A stretch of DNA of 64,000 nt from Canna indica (taxonomy: Eukaryota; Streptophyta; Magnoliopsida; Zingiberales; Cannaceae), in NCBI GenBank assembly GCA_034359265.1, contig CP136890.1, forward strand, positions 41,204,501 through 41,268,500. The letters run 5' to 3'. The notes under the pieces are model-generated. The model did no database searches, had not been told where the DNA came from, and saw only the letters and a list, made by a program, of their open reading frames with translations. Shown here piece after piece: positions 34,206 through 46,119 of the stretch. The translations under genes were made by a program, and so were the position numbers. Position 1 is the first letter of the stretch. Every line of letters begins with the position of its first letter.

Positions 34206-36090
34206 AAATAAATTTTTATATTAGAAATTTTTTTGTGTCTTACAGAAAAATAAAGTAAATGAATAGTAGAATTAAAACCTTGATTTGAACTATATTGAAA
34301 TAGAAACAACTAATAATCTGTACTAACAAGTCAAGCTAATAATATGAACTATTAGAATTTGTGCAAATAAAAGAAAACTATACTGAACTATACTCATAAA
34401 AGATTTGTTGTATGATTCCTCTTATTAAAGTAATTCTAATGTTTCCTAGCATCAAGAGGGAGTGGCAAGACTTGAACAGTATTGAAGGAAATTTCTTTGA
34501 AAAGTATCGACAATATTTGATAGTTGTCATTTAGCTTTAACTTGAGCACACCTCAATGAACCAACTTCCATTTGACAACTCAACTTTAAATCAGTCATAG
34601 ACAGTATGTGGGAGTGGGAACAACATCAAGGGATGCATCTGCATCATCAGCTGCCACCTTATCGGGACTCGGCAGTATAAGGCCTTTACACCTTTGATTT
34701 AATCTTTAGGCAAGTTTCAAAAACCTAGGATCACGTACAAGATACAACCTACAGTTTGTGTGTGTGTGTGTGTGCAGAAAAAAAATACTTTTATGTGTTA
34801 CTTTGGTATTGTTTCCACCATAATAAAAAACCTATAAAATGAAAATTGAAAAGGGACTACAAAAAATCATTACTTGAACATTTGATAAAATTCATCACTT
34901 ATAACGGTGTACCATATATGGAATATCTTTCTTGTATTAAGAAGCAATGTAACAAAGTTCTCCACAGAAGAAAACAATGAACTCTTCTTGTGTTGGTGAA
35001 CCTCTATTGCAGTAAACATGTTGAAATAATCCAGAGACATGGTGAACTTGTGTTGGTGAGCATATCATACAAGCATGGAGAATGGGATGCAGCAACCATA
35101 CAATTGGGCTTTCGCCAGTGAACTTACAACTCATAATCCAGAGGAGCCAATATGAGTGAAAAACTGGAAGAACACTTATCTTAAGTTAAAGTTACAATAA
35201 ATGGGTGGTTTCCAAAAGGTAAATATATATAACTTTCTTACATGTTATTGTTAACTTGACATTGGATCAGTTGCTTCATGTCCAATTAGTTTGGCAATTT
35301 CAGAAGTCTAAGTTTTAGAGGTGTGCTCAAGTTAAAGCTAAGTGGCAACATCATTATAGCCTAGCTAAGCCTACATAAACTATACCGAAAACTATAGCAA
35401 CCTGTAGTTTATAGAACTAATAACACTTATACATATATAGTCATAAGTTTTGCTTTTGAGATTACCTTAAAGTCTCTCCATATGTCTTCTTAACTTTCAA
35501 TCGGCACATCAGTCCATTTCACCCAAGCTCCTTTAATATTAGTTCTTACAATGGTGGTGATAGCACGACTTACCGACACTAGGAAAAAATTACACAAAAT
35601 AAATCTTAAAATAAAAGCAAGCTTGATATGTATAACTATGATATCTAATAAGAACTAACCTACTCTTGAAAATTTGAATTGGAATTCTATTTGCTTCATC
35701 AACAGGTTCTTCGGTCCCGTGATTTATGCCTCTCGCCCTAGATGATGTTGATGAAGGTGTCTGCTCGAGTTCATACTCCTCTGTATGCTCTGAAGAAGCA
35801 CCGATCTCTCCATGCACTTCCAGTTCTGGTGGTGTAATAATACCCTCATTAGTGCTAAAATAATTCGAATTGATTGATGTTTCATGTTGCACATCTGTTG
35901 GATTTAAATATGTCCTTCCTCTCCAGGAAACAACTCCTTTTCTACCTCTTTTTGAATTTCCTCTAGTAGCACCAGCTCTCCCTATTATGCCTGCAAAATG
36001 TGTCAAATAGAATACGTTAATCACTCATGCATACCATGAATAATACTAATTAAGTACAAGTTAATATAAGTTAGAAAAAAAACATGGAGT

Positions 36091-37099
36091 TGAGTGGATT
36101 GCTGTGGAGTGGAACTTCTTTAATAGTCATTGCACATATATCAAATAGAATATCTTGATCATCGCTTGCATAGCTGCTAGGAGCACCGAGTTCCTAGCAG
36201 CTAAGCAAGCGATGATCCGTAACGAGGTGAGGAGCTACATGGCGGGGCTGAAGTAGAGCGGCATTGGGTGGGGCATGCAGCCACCTTCGAAGATAGCAAT
36301 CGTGGGAGTAACAAAGGTCGAATAAGTTGACTTTACAAGAAATGAGTCAACGAATGCAACCAAAAAGTATTCGGCTTAGAAAGGGTAGATTGGATTGATA
36401 CTAATTAATATGTTTGTTGTTAGCCTAGGAGGCAGAACAAAGAAAGAAAAAGAAAATTGTATAGAAAGAGATCAATTTGGGGAAAAGAATTAATTTGATG
36501 GTTTGCTGGAGACAGGAGTTGTAGGAGGAAACCAAAGCAAAAAAATGAAAAAAAATGAAGGTTGTAATTTCCTTTCCCACCCGTATGGATTATTTGATGA
36601 ATGATGTGAACAAGAAATCTAATTCTCTGTGTCATCAACGTAGACACTCTGATGTCTTCAGTCAAATACCTGGATTATTTTGTGATGACAACTTAGTGAT
36701 TCAGACTTCAGTTTCAGTGGTCCAATACTTCCTGGCATATTAAATTGTAATCAATAGAAGAGTGCCTGCAAATGCAATGAATGTTGCTGGGTCTGGTGGC
36801 AGCTCATGCCACAGGCTAGTGTGATAAGAGCAAAAGTATTCGCATCATAAATTCCCTCATTTCCACAAAGAAATTCCTCATGTTCCATTCTTTTCATGTC
36901 TAACAATGGAGCATATCTGACATGACTAATTCACAATGCACAACGTTTGAGGACTTGATGTTGACACTTGATGTTGATAAGTGTCAACCCTGAACCATAC
37001 TAATATCTACATAAACAATCCCAATGTTGATAAGAACAACTACTACAACTAGAATGCTTGAGTGGATTGCTGTGGAGTGGAACCTCTTTAATAATCATC
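36091..37099. repeat. Two direct copies of a 40-bp sequence flanking a noncoding segment
   Basis: TGAGTGGATTGCTGTGGAGT followed by GGAACxTCTTTAATAxTCAT occurs at 36091-36130 and again at about 37059-37099 with two differences. The 0.9 kb between them has no recognisable gene and includes a strong hairpin. This may be a local duplication or the ends of a small insertion. Confidence 0.6.
36157..36217. repeat. Hairpin with 26-bp arms and 8-base loop
   Basis: Left arm GATCATCGCTTGCATAGCTG + CTAGGA, loop GCACCGAG, right arm TTCCTAGCAGCTAAGCAAGC + GATGATC. Only one mismatch (A against T) is seen over 26 pairs. Confidence 0.9.
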
Positions 37100-37480
37100 A
37101 ATACAACTGACTAGGATGCTTGACTCCATTAGCAGTATCGGTACATTATTGAGACTCAATACAATTCTGTTTATTCATGTAAAGCATAATTTTAATAAAA
37201 ACAAATGCAGATTGAGTTTGGTTCCAGTAAATTCATCAATTGAGTTAGGTTTCAGTAAAGTTGAGATTGAGTCACTAGGTAATTCATTGAACGAATGTGA
37301 AAGAAACAAATGTAGATTGAGTCTCAATACTGATGTAGTATTGAGACTCAATACTGATATCAATAGAGTGATACCTCTTGAAATCATATTCTCAATTCTA
37401 ATAGGACACTCAACAAAAGCATGGAATCTTTGTAAATTAATAATCTGAGTGGTACCTCTTGTCTGAGATGGATGTGCTTT

Positions 37481-40400
37481 AAAAAAAAGAAGAAGTGGTT
37501 TACAAAAAGAGTCACTCATGCATATCACTACTAGAAAGTCCTCCTCCTCCTCCTCCTCCGCTTCCTCCTCTTCATCAATAGAAACTAGATGAGCCCTATC
37601 AATAAGAATCTCTGGATCATCAAGTTCGACGATTGGTTCAACTAATACAGGTGTAGACATCTCATCTTCTTGATAATATCCTTCAACCAAAGGAATCATA
37701 TCCTCATCGACAATTTTAGCTAAAGGAATCTGAACTCTACTTCTAGCTCTAGTTTTACATACAGCCCACCAATCTCTCCTGTCTCTACTTTTCGAAGGAT
37801 AACTCATATAATACACTTACTGAGCCTGTTGAGCCAAGATAAATGACTCATTTGTGGACAATCTAGATTTATGTCGAATTTCAACTAAGCCATGATGAGG
37901 ATGAACTCTCAACCCTTTTTCTGTATGGTACCAATCTCATTTGAATAAAATAGTAGTATTTCCATGCCCAAAATACTTCAACTCCAATATATCAACTAAC
38001 ATGCCATAATAATCACATTCATACTCATTGTAACAAGTGCCCTTAACACAAACACCGATGTTCATTGATTGTCTCCCATCGCCTTGATGTTTGTCAAACA
38101 AGAAGCCATTTGTAAAGTACCCTTTATAACACTTTACCCTACGTGATGGGCCTTTTGAACAATCCATGATCCTCGTATCTACATGACCATTCTGCTCGAC
38201 TACCTATTAGATTAAAAACAATGATTATTACAAATTCATCATCGCATGATATCAAAACAATTGATAAATCTTTCCAACTTACATATTGCTTCAACCATTC
38301 CATAAACTTCTCTTCATGTAACCTTTCCATCTTTTCGTCACCAATATTAGGGTACAGTCTTGTAAGATGCTCATCGTATTTCCTAAAAAAATTAACACCA
38401 AATTAAGTTATTAATAGAAATACAGCTAGTCACTTATTCTTAGTTTACATTTATAGGATTTACTCGAGAAAAGGAGCGATTTCCAGAGTATTCAGCAAAA
38501 CATATACATGTGCAACGTCCATCTCATTGTCAGATATCATCCGATACTTGGATGGACCATATAGTCGACCAGGATGGCAAAACACCGAAACTCGTCCCAT
38601 GTGTTCTACATCTCCATCATCATTACGCGGTACCTGAGTCAACTTTGATTATACACTCAGTTCAAAATAGAATGAGCAGAATGTAGAAATTTCCTGCACA
38701 ATATATGCCTGGCGGATAGACCCCTCAACGCGTGCCTTATTCCACACCATTTTCTTTAGTTCATGCATATACCTAGATCAAAATGGAGTAAGCAAAAATT
38801 TACTTTATAATATTAGTAAATCTTAAAACTAATTTCAAAGACATTAGCACTCACATTTCGAAGGGGATATATCCACTGATACTGTTCGGGGCCACCAACT
38901 TTAGCTTCATAAGCCAAATGAATCGGTAAGTGCTCCATGAAATCAAAGAAGCCCGATGGAAAAATCTTCTCAAGTTTACATAAAGTTTCAATAATATTCT
39001 TCTCAAGCATCTCCATATGACTCACACGAAGAAGTGTTGAGCATATATCCCTAAAGAAATGGCTGACTTCGGTTAATGCATCCGACATTGGAGTAGGCAA
39101 GATATCTCTAAGGGCAATAGGAAGCAACCTCTCTATAAACACATGACAGTCATGATTCTTAAACCCAAAAACTCGATTATCTTTCACGTTCACACACCGA
39201 GATATATTAGAAGCGTAGCCATTGAGAAATTTAAGATCTTTAAGCCAAAGGCAAACATCTTTATGTTGTTCCTTACTCAATGTAAATGAAGCCTTGGGTT
39301 TCACAATCCTCCCATTTGACTCTATTAATTCTAGCTCGGGCCTATTGCAGAACCTTTTCAAATCCTCTCTGGCTTTAAAGTTATATTTGGTCTTGTTCTT
39401 CACATCTATCATCGTATAAAAAATATTCTCGAACACATTCTTCTCTATGTGCATTACGTCAAGATTATGACGAATTAGGTTTGTGTGCCAATAAGGCAAC
39501 TCCCAGAATATACTCCTTTTCACCTAATTATGATGTATGCCAAATCCATGTATCTCTTGAGCAATAGATTTTGTTCCGAATGTGATATCTGGAAGTTCAA
39601 CAATCCGAGCCAACATCTCTTCACCAGACAATCGTGGAGGCGGGGAGGTCTTTCACGACAACGCCATTTATAAATTTATCCATTTGTTTTCTGTAAGGAT
39701 GATTTACAAGCAAGAACTGACGATGACAATTGAAAAATGATGTTTTCCCACCACTGTTAAGTCTAAAAGACTTGATATGTTCCATACAATAAGGACACGC
39801 CAACCTCCCGTGAGTGCTCCATCCAGATAACATAGCATATATCGGAAAATCACTAATAGTCCACATAAGTGCCGCTTTAATTTGAAAAATTTTCTTCATG
39901 TGTGCATCATAAGTGTTCACTCTCACACTCCATAAGAAATTTAGTTCATCTATCAAAGGCCTTAAGAATGCATCTATGTGCTTGCTTGGAATTTTTGGGC
40001 CTGGAATTATCAAACTCAAGAACATGTATGGAGTTTTCATGCACATACCCGGAGGCAAGTTGTACACAACAATTACAACTGACCATCATGAATAAGGAGT
40101 GCCGAATTGTCCAAATGGATTGAATCCATCAATGCATAACCCAATTCGAATATTCCTAGGATCTAATGCAAATGATGGATGAGTACGATTAAAATCCTTC
40201 CACGCTTCACCATTAGAAGGATGCGCCATAAATCCATCTTCACAATAATTGAAAGCATGCCATGTCATGTGCTAGGAAGTTTTCTTCGACATAAATAGTC
40301 GTTGAAGCCTAGGTGTTAATGGTAAGTACCGTAGTACCTTATATGGTATGCCCATTTGCTTGCCATGAAGACATTTTCTTCCTGATTTATACCGCGGGTG

Positions 40401-41115
40401 CCCGCACACCAAGCATGACATCTTATCTGCATGTTCTTTGTAAAACAACATACAATTATTAGCACAAGCATGTATCTTCTCATAACCAAGCCCAAGTTTC
40501 GCCACCATCTTCTTCAACCTATAAAAGTTACTTGCTAGGTTTGCTATCATCTGGCAGCATATCTTTAACAATTGAAAGGATACGCTCATAGCACCTCTCG
40601 CTCATATTGAACTCCGATTTAAAATTCAGCAACTGCGATATAGCTGATAGCTTGGTATGCTTTTTGCAATCATCCCAAAGAGGCTCATCTGCATCCTTCA
40701 GCAAAGCATAGAATTTTGCTGCCTCCTCATTTGGTGCTTCATCTTCAATGTCCATTTGATTAGTTCCATCTGTAAACTGATGGATCTCAGGATCCAATGC
40801 ATCAACCACCATGCTTCTGTATGGATTCACATTATCCACTTGCGGCACACTATTATTCCCGCTTGCACTAGCAGAAGATTCACCAAAACCGTCCAATTTG
40901 AATCCTCTTTTAAATCCTTTCTTAAAGTGGTGCGGTGGTCATAGAAAATCAAATTCCTACATTGTGCACAAGGACATCTTATTGTTCCCCCCGTTAGCAA
41001 GGCCAAGTTGAGAAAATGCCCCGTCAACAAAATTTCGCACACCCGCTTTGAATTCCTCACTAATAAATCTGTCTGCATCCATTCGACGGTACATCCAACT
41101 ATGATCACCCGACAT
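37481..41115 (-). pseudogene. CACTA-2 TNP2-type transposase, broken
   Basis: It starts at ATG 41115 with MSGDHSWMYRRMDADRFISE, the Transpos_assoc N-terminus. A one-base shift follows near 40990 (GGTIRCPCAQCRN in the other frame), then GLGYEKIHACANNCMLFY, RNIRIGLCIDGFNPFGQFG and the core Transposase_21 blocks (MLSGWSTHGRLACPYCMEH, about 39830-39770). Next come RHNLDVMHIEKNVFENIF and DUF4218 (FMEHLPIHLAYEAKVGGPEQ), then DUF4216 (GVCVKGTCYNEYECDYYG) and an Asp/Glu-rich C-terminus near 37540-37600. AT-rich gaps such as 38384-38458 look like small introns. Several stops remain. In CACTA elements this protein carries out DNA cleavage. Confidence 0.88.
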
Positions 41116-43009
41116 AGTTTTTGTACTAAGATCAATCTACATTAAAGTAACTTAATTAGAAGCACAGATATAGTTACTTTAATTTCCTAAATCACATCAA
41201 ATAGATTGCCTAAAGCGACCAGATTATACTAAAATTAAGCTAACTAATTAAACAACAATCTTGTAATTTGAAAACATAATCTTTTTCTCCTGGAAGTCCG
41301 TGTTACTAATGGATGCTACAAAAATAGAAAAATAAACATTTAATAGGAAAAAGAATGACATGAAATAGAATGGCAGCAAATAAATATTATATAAATAAGT
41401 ATTAACAAATAAGAATGACAGGAGCATAGAAACAATATAAAAAATAATAGATCAGATTAAAAATGCAGCTAATTATTTTTCTTCAATATTCCAATTACCT
41501 GCCAGTTATTAACTATTCATTTCTTTGTACTATTTGCCTTAATTCAAGTCCAAATATTTGAAATGAAAGATCAAATTGAAAGCAAGCGTACTTCCTGCTA
41601 GTTGCAAATGTCACTTGGATTTTCATGTTCAATTATGTTGTTATATCTCAAATTAATTCAACATTTTTCAAAATTGCTGTCATTTTCAAAATTGCTGTCA
41701 TTTTGATTTTTCAACATTAATGTCATTTGGATTTTTTCTAAATTGCTAGTTGCAAAATGTCACAAATATGTGCATACTTTTCTTGACATAGACATTCTTC
41801 TCTATATGCATGCACGTGTCCATGGATGATGGTTTCATAATCCACACAATTAGTTGAAGCAAATGACTAAAGCCATGCAAATGCAAAGGATATTATGTAT
41901 ATATGTTGAGGCAGGCCTCTAGATTCATGCCTCTAATACTTAATCAACTTGAAGAGACATGAGCCTCATTTCAAGCACTTTTGGACTGTGAAATCCTATT
42001 TTGGATAGGGTGAGATGAGAACCAGAGATGGAACTTAAATTGAAAATATAAGAGCAAAAGCAAGTGATGTGATTCATATCCTCTTGAATTATTGTAAAGG
42101 ATATGAAGCAATGTCCAATGAGAGAAAGGAAATACATGTGGGAATTGATTCTTAGATGTAGTGTAATCTACTCACCATGGCAAATGTTCAATCCCCGGTT
42201 AATACATTAAGATATCATCAAATCATATAAACATTACTATATTTGACTTCTTTTAGGAAAAACATCAGTCTAATTTATTTGTTTAGTAATTTTATGTTCT
42301 AAATTCATTTAGAACTCTTCTAAAATTTAATTAAATTTTGCAACAATTAGTCCTACTCTGTTTTGCACTTGCCTGATGTTTGAACTCAGTATGTTGATCA
42401 ATCTTTGTAATGGTGTAGTTAAAATGATCTATTATCAGCATCCACAAAGATCATTCAAAGTCACAACAGAAAACCCACTTAGCCAGCAGCATATACACAT
42501 AGTAACTGATATTTCATTCACTACTTTATCAAAGCAGAGATAAACCGAAATAAGGGCACAACTCAAATGTTCCCATCACTGTAAATGCATGCTTGTAGAC
42601 ATGCACTTCTCAGCTCCCTCTTTCTCTATAATGCATGTCTAAAAAATGTTGTCATTTAGAAATGTTCCTATCACCGTAAATATGACAAGGGAAGCATGAA
42701 ATCACAAAGATATGGTTATGCATTTGGGAGAAGATCCATTAATGTGAAGTTAGTAGATGAAATCATGCCCAAATATTGAAGACAAGAAAAAGCTAGAAAG
42801 GAAACCATGCCCAAATTTAGGGTTCCGTACCTCCTTCCTCTTCTCTGATCCGAAGAATGGTGAGATGTTAGGAAGAAAGAACACCAGCAGCAGCAGAGAG
42901 GGAGACTCGTCCAACGCAGGAGAAGTGGAGAAGTCGAGTAATTGCCAGGTGAATGTGGAGAAGTAAAGTAAGAACAGTGTGTTAAGCTCCCATTACAGGA
43001 ATATTTTAG
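41116..43009. other. CACTA-2 noncoding 5' region
   Basis: AT-rich sequence between the TNP2 start and the right subterminal repeats. Presumably it holds the transposase promoter. No domain-bearing ORF was found; those near 42716-43033 look fortuitous. Confidence 0.55.
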
Positions 43010-43774
43010 TTTAATTTTTGTGATGGATTTCAAAATCCGCCTATATACAATAATTATATCAAAGTTAGTAATAAATTATCTTTGGTATGATGGAAGTGGT
43101 GGGTTTTTATCCTTAAAAGGTCTTAGTTTCGAACATAGAGGGATACAATTTTTTTAAATTAATTTAACGAATTGATTCTTTCGTGTGCTAATATGGTGTG
43201 TAACCTGCAATCCTATAGGAATAAAACTTTATTGTGTTGGAAGAGGTGCTATTCTAGTATTTTGAGGTCTAAGATTTGAATTTTAGCTAAATTATTTTTG
43301 GTTAGTTTAATTTTTGTGACGGATTTTATTTTCTGTCACTAATATACTTAAGGAAAAAAATTTATTGTGTTGGAACAATTTTTAGGTCTCGGGTTCAAAT
43401 ATTAGCAGAACATTTTTTTAATTTAGTTTAAATTTTGTGACGGATTTAAATATTCGTCACTGATCCATAACAGATATGTGACGAACACAAATAAAAGATT
43501 TTAGTGACGGATTAGTGTCCGAATATTAGTGACGGAAAAATATCTGTCACTATTCTGTCACTAAATCTATTTATTAAATATTCATGCCAAATGAATCACA
43601 AATTTTGTTACAGATTCATGACGAAATCATACTGTGTCGGACTTTCCATCACAAATCCGTCACTGATTTTAAAAGAAAAAATTTCATTTCTCTCCGTCAC
43701 AAATCTGTCACAAGTTGTGACAGAATTTGGCCGTCACAAAATATCCGTCACTGATACCCATTTTTCTTATAGTG
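43010..43774. repeat. Right subterminal repeats and terminus of CACTA-2
   Basis: TTTTGTGACGGATTT-type motifs and their complement (TCCGTCACT) occur repeatedly, densest at 43430-43760. The region ends with TTTTTCTTATAGTG, the inverted CACTA end. The motif is the same as in 30060-30545. Confidence 0.85.
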
Positions 43775-43949
43775 CTAATACATTCTTGTATACTATCATT
43801 AATGTTGATTTTATTAAGTTGTGTGGATTAATAAAAATCTTTGAAATGAATCGAAAATATTTTGTACTTCATTCTTGATTGTAAATTTTATTTTATTTAG
43901 AATCCACATTTAAAAATAATGAATTTTACTAATAATTTATTGTTCCTGC

Positions 43950-44400
43950 TTTAAGTCAGAGCGATGCGATCTAGTGTGGTGTATCTCTTAGTAAGGTGCA
44001 ACTCCAGCGCACAGGGGGAAGGCTACAAAAGACAGTCTGATGCCCAAGTCAGGATGTGATTGAGGTGGAGATAATAGAAATTAGACTCTAGATTACCTGA
44101 GGCTTGCCGTGTTTGTATATTGTAGGATGAGGGAGGATTGGCGTTAATGCCGCCTGATAATCTTGTTGGGAAGTTACTCGGAATGGGTCGAGGCTAATCC
44201 CGGAGATGTCGGGCTTGTGATGACGATTCTCCATAGTGAATGAGGGCGTGGATGTCCTTGTACGAGTGGGTGGAGCCCCCAGGCTAAGCCGTTTGGCTTG
44301 ATTTGAGTTTGTTCATGAGTGTGGGCGCTTTTGGACCTAGTTCAGCGGGGCCCAAAGTGCTAGTCCAGTCCATCTATATTAATAATGTAGTACATCTTTA
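43950..44400 (-). repeat. Second copy of the Tat-like LTR
   Basis: Contiguous match to 20209-20404 joined to 22780-23036 (see that entry). It lacks the palindromic insertion, so it shows what the empty site looked like. No primer site or coding sequence is attached. Confidence 0.65.
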
Positions 44401-44673
44401 TCATGAATAAGATTTATGCATTCGAGTTAGTTTTTTATCGTGATGTAATATTTTTTTTTTTCAAAAAAAAACTTGTTCATTCATTGAATGAAAGGGAGTA
44501 TATCAGCTTACACGAAACTAGTGAGCGGGATGTGATACTCGCGAAATTTATTAAATATGTGTATGTTGGTTTCAGCGGGATGAGCGCGATGCGCACGATG
44601 CGTGCGGAGTTGATCACGGATTGGTGCGATTTGAGGTGAGACTTTTGCTCGATTTAAATTACCAAATATAGAG

Positions 44674-45250
44674 ATGTTTATTGTGTTAAGTCCGAGTTGG
44701 GTTCGAGCCGAGTCCGAGTGTGCGCTCATTGCCAGAAATTACTGGATTCCTATTTCTCACATTACATTTCTAAGTAAGGAAATGGTAATGTTGCTTTATA
44801 AGATCGCAAATAGAATTCCATTCAATCTTGGCAGCCTTATTTTTGAGCAGATAATCTCAGTTAGGAGCAGACTTCACTCTAAATCCAGGATGTTTTTACT
44901 TTTTCCAAACTTGATCTATGAAATTCTAGAGAAACAGGAATTTAAATACTCCTCTGATGAAGTATTGGAACCCTGAGTACATCTCTAAAGATTCATCCCA
45001 AAATTCTCAAGAGGGTTAGCACTCCAAGAAGAAATCTGCTCAGTCCAGATTCTGATATGAAGACTGCATCTAGGTCTTCTGCAATTGCCACATCTACTTC
45101 TCAGAGAGAGATCTTGGACGAGTTGTTCTCTACCAGAGAAACTATGGCCAAACTTCAACAGCAGCCCTTGAAAAAAAAATTATAGAACACTTTACTATAG
45201 CTTATGTCGGACCTGTCTCTCCTTCTTATGGTAGTTTATCTGATTCCTCT
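44674..45250 (+). pseudogene. Retroelement-associated helical ORF (env-like position)
   Basis: The ORF 44674-44976 reads EMVMLLYKIANRIPFNLGSL, IFEQI and LLFPNLIYEILEKQEF. This pattern resembles the helical plant transposon-protein domain encoded downstream of pol in SIRE-type Copia and other retroelements. The continuation to about 45250 has a Ser/Thr-rich basic segment and a coiled coil. Then comes a polypurine-like AAAAAGGGGAGAA (45305-45317). Stops and a frameshift show decay. No membrane segment is evident, so env-like refers only to position. CACTA-1 separates it from its probable LTR. Confidence 0.5.
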
Positions 45251-45537
45251 GACAGTTTAGACTAAACTTTTCACTGTGTTGTTTACTCCTTTGGCTTATT
45301 ATGCCAAAAAGGGGAGAACAAGTAGATACTCTGGTTGCTCTGCAGTTTTAACTGCTCTGGTCTGGTATGGTGATACTTTTACCATTCTAATTGCTGATAC
45401 TTGAGACTGTGGTTGTGAAACTATTGTAAATTTTTGATACTTTGGATGCTATGTTGGGTGTAATTCTTTTGTGACTATGGTTGACTGTGTGGCATGACTG
45501 ATGGATACTTTTTATTACACTACTAGAAAAATGGGCA

Positions 45538-45860
45538 TCAGCAACGGCTGATGCCGTTGCTGAGCCGTTGCTGAAGAGCATCAGCAACGGCCGAGCCGTT
45601 GCAATGGAGCCGTGGCAGAAAATCGCGTTGCTGATAACTTAGCAACGGATCAGCAACGGCCACTCGGGCCGTTGCAAAAAATATTATCAGCAACGGTTTT
45701 GCCACGGACCCGGAGCCGTTGCGGATAACATTAATAGCAACGGCCACTGAGTCCGTAGCAACGCCGTTGCTGTAGGTCATCAGCAACGGCTTTCGATACA
45801 CTTTTAGCAACGGCTTTCCCACGGACGGCCGTGGGAAAGCCGTTGCTGATGATGTGAACC
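45538..45860. repeat. Left subterminal repeats of CACTA-1
   Basis: More than a dozen copies of AGCAACGGC or its complement GCCGTTGCT within 320 bp, in both orientations, including a long inverted pair around ACGGCTTTCCCACGG / CCGTGGGAAAGCCGT (45810-45845). Confidence 0.92.
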
Positions 45861-46119
45861 TGGTACGAAAAAATTTAAAATTTAAAATTTCCATTGATAC
45901 ATTATCTGATACATAACTCACACACCCACACACTCATACACACATTCATTCACACATCACAAATACACCAAGATATACATCAAAACAATTATATTTATAT
46001 TGATAATTATCCACAATAGTATAAAAACTATTCAAATGCAAAATTGAAGTATCAATATCGAAACAAAATAAATTAAACAAGTCCAATATCTCAGTAACAA
46101 AGTCAATATAAAAAAAATC

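Larger units (their letters stand above)
30911..36024 (-). pseudogene. CACTA-2 second gene (Transposase_24/TNPA-like), interrupted
   Basis: Exon-like pieces on the minus strand: about 36024-35640 (Gly/Arg-rich start, TRGNSKRGRKGVVSWRGR), 35580-35466 (GAWVKWTDVP), 31773-31336 (YKWNETDNVVKKLFRD, DELVKIWSSDEWRAKSEA, HTSGSISFAEHERRL) and 31255-30911 (DAWIEAAGAP, GRVYGFGARQ and a C-terminal coiled coil). The order and motifs match the plant Transposase_24 family and the second gene of CACTA-1 (AATWVEAAGGW...GRVYGFADS). A frameshift lies near 31630. The intron before the third piece holds the Gypsy solo LTR. The role in the family is presumed binding to the subterminal repeats. Confidence 0.78.
30041..43774 (-). 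mobile_element. CACTA-2 transposon, about 13.7 kb including a solo LTR
   Basis: The right end is a clean CACTA terminus (minus-strand reading CACTATAAGAAAAATGGG). The left end is degenerate (TACCACAAGAAAAACAG). Flanking triplets are TTA on the left and CTA on the right, close to the 3-bp duplication of this superfamily. Subterminal zones are packed with GTGACGGA/TCCGTCAC repeats. Inside, on the minus strand, are a TNP2-type transposase gene (37481-41115) and a second Transposase_24-type gene (30911-36024). A Gypsy solo LTR sits at 31836-34205. Without it the element is about 11.4 kb. All genes are broken. Confidence 0.85.

Noticed and set aside
37250..37410. Repeated TTGAGTCTCAATACTGAT blocks resembling a regulatory array
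   Set aside because: Short local palindromes in decaying CACTA DNA, irregular spacing, no link to a gene.
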